A DNA stretch of 36,098 bases from contig DEBD01000013.1 in NCBI GenBank assembly GCA_002348385.1, positions 1-36,098 of the forward strand, written 5' to 3'. Source of the DNA: Gammaproteobacteria bacterium UBA2965. Lineage in GTDB: Bacteria > Pseudomonadota > Gammaproteobacteria > Pseudomonadales > Azotimanducaceae. The translations under genes were made by a program, and so were the position numbers. Positions 30,474 to 36,098 of this stretch are shown one piece after another. The stretch's first letter is position 1. Every line of letters starts with the position of its first letter. Under the pieces are notes generated by a model. The model saw only the letters and a program-made list of their open reading frames with translations. It made no database searches and was not told the DNA's origin.

Positions 30474-32569
30474 GATGGCTCTGCAAACCGGGCAATCCGG
30501 AAGCCTACGTCCTGACGGCCGCCTATGCCGTAGTCGCGGAACGAAACACGCAGGTCGGAAATGGTGCCGTTCATCCAGCCAGACCCTCTGATCGTGTGAT
30601 AGTCACCACTGCTTGGACCAAGCGGGTCGTTGACTGGTTCACCATTGGGGATCTCGTAGAAATCATTGGTCCACTCGGCGACGTTTCCGGACAGGTCGTA
30701 AATGCCTATAGCGCTTGGAGGATAGGTTCCTACGGGCGCGGCACCGATGTGGTTGTCGTTATAGCCGAATATGACACGTCCAACCAGGTGCGAGGCCGAG
30801 CGGTCTGCATAGTTGCCGTGACGGTCGGGCGGCGGCAGATTGCCGCCCCAGGGAAACCGTGTGGGTTCGCCGCCGTTCTGCCGTATTGCCCACGCCCACT
30901 CGGCTTCGGTGGGCAGCCGATAGCCGGTAGAAGAAGGCACAATGCCGACCACCTTTCCCAGATCGGCTCGATAGAACGGCGGCAGGTTGTCCTGCTTGGA
31001 CAGCCAATTGCAGTACAGGGCAGCCTCTTCCCAGCTTACGTTTACAACGGGTTGATCGTCTTCATTGAGAGCCCGGTCCTCGAACTGACCGGAATCATGG
31101 CCTGCCGCGAACGCTTTGAATTGCAAGTTGGTCACCTCGTGACGCCCGAGATAGAACAGTCGGCCCATGCTCACTTCACGGATGGTCTCATTCGCGCGGC
31201 GTCCCGGTTCTCGTCGCGAGGCGCCCATGGTAAACGGTTTGGGTGAGAGCAGAACAAGTTCTTGGCCCTGGGCGCTTGTTATCTGGGGCGTCAACGCGGC
31301 CAGCCGCGCCTCCTCCAGGGTCAGCAGCCGCACCTTGAGTTCCTGGGTCATGCCGTTGCGGGGCGTGATCTGGGTGGCGTAGCCGGCATAGCCGTCTGCC
31401 CGGATTTCAATGCGCTGGTTGAAGGTGGGTAGGGTAAGCGTCTGGTTGGCGTATCCGCGCGGGCTTCCGTTCACGAACAGTTCCGCATCCGCCGGGTCAG
31501 CCACCACCACCAGCTGGCCGGTCAAGCGGTTGAGATTGAAACGCACCGCCCGTTCTCCTCCGGAGGCGACAGAGACGGAACGTTCCTGACGTGCGAATCC
31601 AGCTTTGTAGATCTGCAATCGGTAGGGAGTCGACGATTTGACCGACAGCTCCAGCGGCGTTTCGCCTTGAAATTGCCCGTTCAGGGTGACACCGGCGCCT
31701 GCGGGGGTACTCGACACCGCCAATAGTCCGTCGGCCTGCACCAGCTTTGCCGTTGGCAGCGCGACCTGCTCCAACGGCGCCACCAGAATGCGCTGGCGGA
31801 AACTTTTGTGTCCGGGTGCCTTGATGCGGATCTCGTGCTCGCCGGCGGGCACCTCCACGGTGGCGGGCGTGACCTGGCCCGTTTCTACATCGTCCACGAA
31901 TATAGCGGCACCGGACGGTTCGCTTGTCAGCGATACATCGGCCCAGTTGGGAACCAGTTCCGCGGTGATCTCCTGCTCTCGATCGCGCCCTTCGACCTCC
32001 ACCTGCAGCACCGAGGACTGATATCGGGTTTTAGAGAATCGCAGCGTCTGTGGTCCGGCCGGCAGCTGCACGGGTTCGGTAGGGGTCGTGCCGAGCGGCG
32101 CATGGTTATCCTCGTCGCCGGCTTTTGCGTCCGTCGTCAGCAATGAAACCGACGCCCCCGCCGGCTGGCTGGTCAAGGTGACGCGTCCCGGCAGGGGGGC
32201 GAATTCGAACGCGTGATCCTGGCTGCGCGCCTCGCCCACGAACAGCGACTGGTCCAGCGGGTAATAGCCCGGCGCATTCGCCTGAATGCGGAACTCGCCT
32301 TCGCGCATCAGATAGATGCCGCCCAGCTCTATGGACAGCCCGCCGGAAATCTCCAGCGTTTGTGCGGGTGGGTCGAAGTCGAGCCGCACGGATTTGGCGG
32401 TGAACAGGAACCACAACACAAGACCTATAAATCCCGCCAGCGCCAGCAGCACGATCTGCCAGGGCTTCAGCGGTAGCTGGCGCGATCGCTGCTCGGTAGT
32501 GGGTGTGTAGCCAACCGGCCGAATGAGCTGGTTATCGGATGCATCCGAATTTGGGTGGGATTGCTGCAT
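30470..32569 (-). CDS. Membrane-anchored PEGA-repeat protein with FGE/SUMF1-fold domain
   Basis: This 699-residue protein has a short cytoplasmic tail and one helix at about 37-57 (QIVLLALAGFIGLVLWFLF). About five PEGA-like beta repeats follow (roughly 65-120, 129-195, 211-265, 281-335, 351-405), seen in VSLTSEPSGAAIFVDD, LAVSSTPAGAGVTLNG and VVVADPADAELFVNG. A C-terminal FGE/SUMF1 domain covers about 437-695: PFTMGAS, YRLPTEAEWAWAI, FPWGG, GIYDLSGNVAEWTNDFY and VGFRIAR. The catalytic Cys pair of true formylglycine-generating enzymes is absent from the IRGSGW...VGFRIAR region. EgtB/OvoA iron ligands are not evident either. A structural or ligand-binding role in the periplasm is more likely than sulfatase activation. 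It is directly adjacent to its neighbours. Confidence 0.87.
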   Translation of the reverse strand: MQQSHPNSDASDNQLIRPVGYTPTTEQRSRQLPLKPWQIVLLALAGFIGLVLWFLFTAKSVRLDFDPPAQTLEISGGLSIELGGIYLMREGEFRIQANAPGYYPLDQSLFVGEARSQDHAFEFAPLPGRVTLTSQPAGASVSLLTTDAKAGDEDNHAPLGTTPTEPVQLPAGPQTLRFSKTRYQSSVLQVEVEGRDREQEITAELVPNWADVSLTSEPSGAAIFVDDVETGQVTPATVEVPAGEHEIRIKAPGHKSFRQRILVAPLEQVALPTAKLVQADGLLAVSSTPAGAGVTLNGQFQGETPLELSVKSSTPYRLQIYKAGFARQERSVSVASGGERAVRFNLNRLTGQLVVVADPADAELFVNGSPRGYANQTLTLPTFNQRIEIRADGYAGYATQITPRNGMTQELKVRLLTLEEARLAALTPQITSAQGQELVLLSPKPFTMGASRREPGRRANETIREVSMGRLFYLGRHEVTNLQFKAFAAGHDSGQFEDRALNEDDQPVVNVSWEEAALYCNWLSKQDNLPPFYRADLGKVVGIVPSSTGYRLPTEAEWAWAIRQNGGEPTRFPWGGNLPPPDRHGNYADRSASHLVGRVIFGYNDNHIGAAPVGTYPPSAIGIYDLSGNVAEWTNDFYEIPNGEPVNDPLGPSSGDYHTIRGSGWMNGTISDLRVSFRDYGIGGRQDVGFRIARFAEPS

Positions 32570-34084
32570 TTACAGCCGTTCTACGCAGCGGATTTCTATC
32601 GGTCGCATATCAGCTCGCACGACAATCTGTTGGCGGACGTCGCGGCAACCGTCGCGGCTGCCGATCAAGGTGTAGGCACCCGGTCGGAGATTCACCTGCT
32701 TGCGCTCGAAGCTTCCCAGTTGCCCTACGCTAGACAACGTGACTTGGGTTTCGTTGTCGGACAACAGCGTGACGGCCACCGGGTGGCGGTAGGCTTCGAT
32801 GAGCCGCTGGGTTTGCGCCAGCAGGGCTGCCAGTTTGGGCCCTCGGGGTTCTAGGTTCATGGCCTGTGCGAGTAATGCCTCCGCTTCGGCGAACAGGGTC
32901 TTGGAGGAGAGCTTTTCGGGGGCCGCTGCAATGTTACTTAACGCGAGAGCCGCGCGAGCCTGCTCCGCCGCTCTGGTTCGCCCGGCACGCGCGAAGCGTA
33001 TGTTGCTGTCTAGGCCGAGCACTTCCGCGTAGCGGTCTGATGCGGTCTGCCACGCCTCGGCCTGTTCCGCCGCCAGTGCCTGCCGGCGCAGTGCTTCAAT
33101 TCGTGTATTGGTGGTCTGCTCTGTTACCTGCTCCAAACCACCCAGGGCCACCGCGTTGCCGGGGTGCAGCTTCAGCGCGGCATCGAACGCGCTGCGTGCG
33201 GCCTGCAGCCGCCCGCGCTCTAAAGCGCTGAATCCGTCGGACAGGTGTGCGTTGACACGATTGCGCACGTCTGCGCGGCGCGTTTCGGCGATGGCGCCAT
33301 CCAGTCCATAAGTGTCCCGGTCAATGCCCCTCACCTGCTCGTAGACCGCGAGCGCCGAGTCGGATTCCCCGGCCAGCTCAAAGTTTTTCGCCTGACGCAT
33401 AAGCACATTGACCTCAGGTAGCAGCTGCGCTCTACGGTAACCCCGCTGGGCCTCTGAGTCCTTGGGGTGAATGGTCAACGCGCTGGCAAACTGTGCTTGC
33501 GCCGCCTTCTCGTCGCGCGCGTCCAGGGCGGCCCAGCCGGCCGACATGGCTTCTTCGAACAAGCCTTCGCCGGTAGCAATGAGCTTGGTCAGGGCTGCGC
33601 TGGCGGCTTTGTAGCTGGCGATTGAGGCGTCGAACTCCTCCTGCAGGAACTCTTCGTCGCCCGCTGTGGCGAGTGTTTTGGCAAGATCGTAGTCATCCAT
33701 CCCCCAGTCACCCACCTGCATCTGGTCTTCCAGGGTGAGCTGCAGCTCGACGAACCTGGCCAGCTCGTCCTGGGCCTGTTGGCGCGCCTGTTCGCGCAGC
33801 AAGGTCTGGTAAGGGGGAAGCTCGGAATCCGATGTGCTGCTGGCTGGGGATGGTGCGTTGGGGGCATCGGGAGTGGTGGCCATCGGAGCGGACGCGGGTG
33901 GGGCGACCAAGTCGGGCACCACAAAAAAAACAACACCCAGCGCGACTACAGCGGCTCCCAGGGCGGCAATGAGGCCGAGTCGTCTGGTGGCAGCCGACTG
34001 TTCGAGCCCTTGGGCCTTAGATTCGGAACCGCCATGGCTCAGCGGAACCGATTTTGGCCGGATCTCGCCGAAGTCGTCGCTCAT
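32570..34084 (-). CDS. Membrane-anchored TPR-repeat protein
   Basis: This 504-residue protein has a soluble N-terminus, then one membrane helix at about 36-60 (LGLIAALGAAVVALGVVFFV). A Pro/Ala/Ser linker leads to a helical stretch with TPR-like repeats, for example SAGWAALDARDEKAAQAQFA and AHLSDGFSALERGRLQAARS followed by AFDAALKLHPGNAVALGGL. The last 70 residues turn to beta structure like a PEGA unit (VNLRPGAYTLIGSRDGCRDV) with two Cys near the end. TPRs usually mediate protein assembly, so it may be the periplasmic scaffold of the complex. It overlaps the lipoprotein gene by one base and abuts the PEGA/FGE gene. Confidence 0.8.
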   Translation of the reverse strand: MSDDFGEIRPKSVPLSHGGSESKAQGLEQSAATRRLGLIAALGAAVVALGVVFFVVPDLVAPPASAPMATTPDAPNAPSPASSTSDSELPPYQTLLREQARQQAQDELARFVELQLTLEDQMQVGDWGMDDYDLAKTLATAGDEEFLQEEFDASIASYKAASAALTKLIATGEGLFEEAMSAGWAALDARDEKAAQAQFASALTIHPKDSEAQRGYRRAQLLPEVNVLMRQAKNFELAGESDSALAVYEQVRGIDRDTYGLDGAIAETRRADVRNRVNAHLSDGFSALERGRLQAARSAFDAALKLHPGNAVALGGLEQVTEQTTNTRIEALRRQALAAEQAEAWQTASDRYAEVLGLDSNIRFARAGRTRAAEQARAALALSNIAAAPEKLSSKTLFAEAEALLAQAMNLEPRGPKLAALLAQTQRLIEAYRHPVAVTLLSDNETQVTLSSVGQLGSFERKQVNLRPGAYTLIGSRDGCRDVRQQIVVRADMRPIEIRCVERL

Positions 34085-35316
34085 CAGGGCGTGTCGGCTG
34101 GCTCTTCCGGCACCGGCAGCCCCAGGTCGGCAAAGTAGATTTCGCGCAGAATGCCGCGCAGCTCCTCGTACTGCTCATCCACGGTGCCCTGAAGGCGTAT
34201 GGTCTGGTTCTCCAGATCCAGGGTGTGCGGCATGATCTCCGCTTCGGCCGCTACGCCTACCTCCTGTAGCACCTCCGCGTGAATGGAAGCCTCGGCCCGT
34301 TTGGCGAACGCGCTTTTCAACGTGATGGCGCCGCTGATGATGCCTACCAACCCGCTGGTCTCAACGTAGGGATTGTTGCTCTCGGTCATGGCGGCTACGC
34401 CGGCGATGATGGCTGCCGTGCCGCCGATGGTGCGACCACGGGCTTGGGCCTTGAGCTGTTTAAGCGTGATGGCTTCGTCGTAAGTGGCCTTACGCCAGGC
34501 CTGGTAGGGCGTGAACATGTCGCGATGGAAGTTCTCGTAATACTCGTCGAGGGTGTCGATGAACAGGTATTCGCGTTCGCGAATCTTGCGCACCCTGGCT
34601 AGCATGGGGTCGTCACTCGCCGGGAGTCTTTTCAGCTCGAACTCACCGTCTGGCGTGCTGCTGATATGGTCAGAAAAGGCGTCCGGAGAAAAGTCCTGCG
34701 CAAATTTCATCTCTGCCGTGCGCCGAATGGCGATAACTTCATCTCGGGAGAGCCGCTTGCGGTGTGCCAGCATGTCATCCGCCAGCTGCTTGTAGACCGC
34801 CTGGAAGGGATCGATGTCCTGGGGTACCGAGGGGTCGTAGGCGTATTTGCTGGCCAGCGCCTTGTACTGTCTGGTGAACCACTGTGTGCCGGTGGCGTCG
34901 GTGACCGTGATCTCTACCCCCATGCTCTCGCCGTCCGAGTGGAGGATTTTGCCTTCCACCACGAGATCCACCGCGTGAGTGGGCCTTGGAATCACGCGCA
35001 CGGCACCCCAGTTGCCGGTGCTTTGCAGCAGGTTCTTGGCGAAATAGGGGATGTAGTTGGCTTCCGCGCGACGGATCTCCGGCTGTATCAGCTGCTCCAC
35101 CTGGGCGTCAAAGCCTTCCGGTACGTTGGGGTCGAACACCGCAATACCGATGTCCAGCAGCTCTTCCTCGGCCTGCTGCACGTCGAGTTGCTCGGGAGGC
35201 GTCATGTCGACTGTCCTGACACTCTCGCTGACGCAACCGGCCAGGGCCAGGGTGGTGATGATAAGCAGGAAGGATCGTGACGGATTGGTTTTCATGTCTG
35301 ACTGCATCGGTTTCAT
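34084..35316 (-). CDS. Large lipoprotein of unknown function
   Basis: ATG at 35316 gives 410 residues; AAAGG lies a few bases upstream, and a TGATG overlap couples it to the previous gene. A lipobox (FLLIITTLALAGC) puts the lipidated Cys near residue 28. ATG at 35295 would give a more typical leader and cannot be excluded. The first mature domain (LLDIGIAVFDPNVPEGFDAQ, HAVDLVVEGKILHSDGESMG, VEITVTDATGTQWFTRQYKA) resembles the strand-rich core of CsgG-like or related envelope lipoproteins. A helical middle region follows, then a Gly/Ala hydrophobic stretch (TIGGTAAIIAGVAAM and SGLVGIISGAITL) that could insert into a membrane. No family is firmly recognised. Confidence 0.75.
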   Translation of the reverse strand: MKPMQSDMKTNPSRSFLLIITTLALAGCVSESVRTVDMTPPEQLDVQQAEEELLDIGIAVFDPNVPEGFDAQVEQLIQPEIRRAEANYIPYFAKNLLQSTGNWGAVRVIPRPTHAVDLVVEGKILHSDGESMGVEITVTDATGTQWFTRQYKALASKYAYDPSVPQDIDPFQAVYKQLADDMLAHRKRLSRDEVIAIRRTAEMKFAQDFSPDAFSDHISSTPDGEFELKRLPASDDPMLARVRKIREREYLFIDTLDEYYENFHRDMFTPYQAWRKATYDEAITLKQLKAQARGRTIGGTAAIIAGVAAMTESNNPYVETSGLVGIISGAITLKSAFAKRAEASIHAEVLQEVGVAAEAEIMPHTLDLENQTIRLQGTVDEQYEELRGILREIYFADLGLPVPEEPADTP

Positions 35317-36098
35317 CAAGCGCCTTTGTATCGGCGATATTCCTCCCAGAGCTTTTCCCTGAGTTCCGGGTCGGTTTCCTGCATTGCCGCCTCGCGTAGC
35401 TGACGGGCGATGATATCGTCGTCTTTGGCGTCTGGGATATCGTCCGGCACGCTGCCGGCGCCAGCCACTGGCGCGGGTGGTGCGTTGCGCGCACGGGGCA
35501 CCCCTACCGGGCCTCCCGGCGCGTTGGATCCGGTTACGTCGGCGCCCGCTACGCCGCCGGATTCCATGCCGCCTCCACTACCTTCGCTGAATGACGGCGC
35601 GGGAATGGCTGTTCCTTGTGCGCCGGCATTTTCGTTGGAACGCTCGCGAATAATCTCGCGCTCGGCGAGGATCTGCCCGTCAAAATCCTCCAATGCGGCA
35701 TCGAGCTCACCGTCCAGGCCGGGGTCGTCCGTGGCCTCTCCCTCGCCGGGCATTCCGGGCGTCTCCGACGTGCCTGCGGCATCGGGAAGTTGATTACTGG
35801 TTTCCCAACCGCCCGTATCACCCCCGGGCGTGGTGCCACCTGGTATCCAGCTCGGCATGTCGCTGCCAGGTTGGCCGGCACTGCCGCGATGGCTGGTCTC
35901 GCCGCCGGGCATATCGGTGCCTGATCCGCTGGAGGAGTCTGCATCGGAGCCGGACTGATCACCGTCGTCCCCGGCGCTTGGCATTCCTGGTGCACCCGGC
36001 GGGCTGGGCATGCCAGGTGTGCTGGGCGGGCTGGGCATTCCTGGAGCGCTGCTTCCCGAGGGGCTGGGCATGCTTGGACCCGATGGACCCGATGGACC
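35316..36098 (-). CDS. Gly/Pro/Ser-rich low-complexity protein, 5' end outside window
   Basis: The frame is open to the right edge, where it still reads Gly-Pro-Ser triplets, so the start lies outside; an internal ATG at 36071 is probably not the start. The visible 260 residues begin with collagen-like GPS and PGMPSPP units, then a low-complexity Gly/Ser/Asp region. A helical acidic stretch follows (DGELDAALEDFDGQILAERE), then another Gly-rich linker. The protein ends in a conserved-looking charged tail (DPELREKLWEEYRRYKGA). It looks like an extended linker or surface protein with a small C-terminal docking helix. It is the most upstream gene seen of the operon. Confidence 0.7.
   Translation of the reverse strand, partial: GPSGPSGPSMPSPSGSSAPGMPSPPSTPGMPSPPGAPGMPSAGDDGDQSGSDADSSSGSGTDMPGGETSHRGSAGQPGSDMPSWIPGGTTPGGDTGGWETSNQLPDAAGTSETPGMPGEGEATDDPGLDGELDAALEDFDGQILAEREIIRERSNENAGAQGTAIPAPSFSEGSGGGMESGGVAGADVTGSNAPGGPVGVPRARNAPPAPVAGAGSVPDDIPDAKDDDIIARQLREAAMQETDPELREKLWEEYRRYKGA
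36049..36098 (-). repeat. Gly-Pro-Ser coding repeats at the right edge
   Basis: On the plus strand a nine-base unit GGACCCGAT recurs at 36077-36098, encoding GPS triplets on the minus strand. PGMPS units continue downstream in the gene. Such collagen-like repeats can vary in copy number. Confidence 0.55.

Noticed and set aside
30470..32569. Active formylglycine-generating enzyme for sulfatases
   Set aside because: The catalytic Cys pair is missing and no sulfatase gene is nearby.
1..36098. CRISPR array, prophage, insertion sequence or integrase
   Set aside because: No spaced direct repeats, transposase, integrase or phage structural genes were found on either strand.

Overview
The window looks like a chromosomal segment of a GC-rich Gram-negative bacterium, most likely a gammaproteobacterium. 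That placement is inferred from several traits: a complete SUF iron-sulfur operon, an OadGAB sodium pump, a TonB-dependent receptor, lipobox lipoproteins and a SPOR protein. No rRNA or marker gene fixes it further. Genes are tightly packed, often with start/stop overlaps. There is no integrase, transposase, phage gene or CRISPR array.

Left part (1-6560): an unidentified C-terminal fragment is followed by a GNAT acetyltransferase and a PPOX-family flavin protein. A small exported protein and an S41 lipoprotein protease lie on the minus strand, divergent from an LLM-class flavin oxidoreductase. Next come an exported amidohydrolase preceded by a 36-residue one-helix micro-ORF, a carboxymuconolactone-decarboxylase-like protein and tRNA-Arg(ACG).

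Middle (6755-15673): oadG-oadA-oadB encodes a biotin-dependent decarboxylase sodium pump. A SPOR-domain exported protein and tRNA-Arg(CCT) follow. Directly after this tRNA sits a visibly AT-richer accessory block: a cupin, a TonB-dependent receptor, a DmoA/NtaA-type flavin monooxygenase and a second cupin of the same kind. It reads as an uptake-and-degradation module for a small organic substrate.

Middle-right (15993-24718): a GST-like protein overlaps two glycosyltransferases of the paired 'arsenosugar-type' families. Facing them is a full sufB-C-D-S-A-T-E operon on the minus strand, with an unlinked methyltransferase gene divergent from sufB.

Right part (24752-36098 and beyond): eleven minus-strand genes, almost all overlapping or a few bases apart, form one operon that continues past the right edge. 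In transcription order they encode a Gly/Pro/Ser-rich protein (5' end outside the window), a large lipoprotein, a membrane-anchored TPR protein, and a membrane-anchored protein with PEGA-like repeats plus an FGE/SUMF1 fold. Then come a small membrane or exported protein, a MotA/TolQ/ExbB-like proton-channel protein, an actin/Hsp70-like protein with an FHA-like C-terminus, two ExbD-like-anchor/coiled-coil/von Willebrand A proteins, and two lipoproteins. I recognise the parts but know no named system with this composition. The reasonable inference is an envelope-spanning, proton-motive-force-driven machine, and this is the most interesting element of the window.
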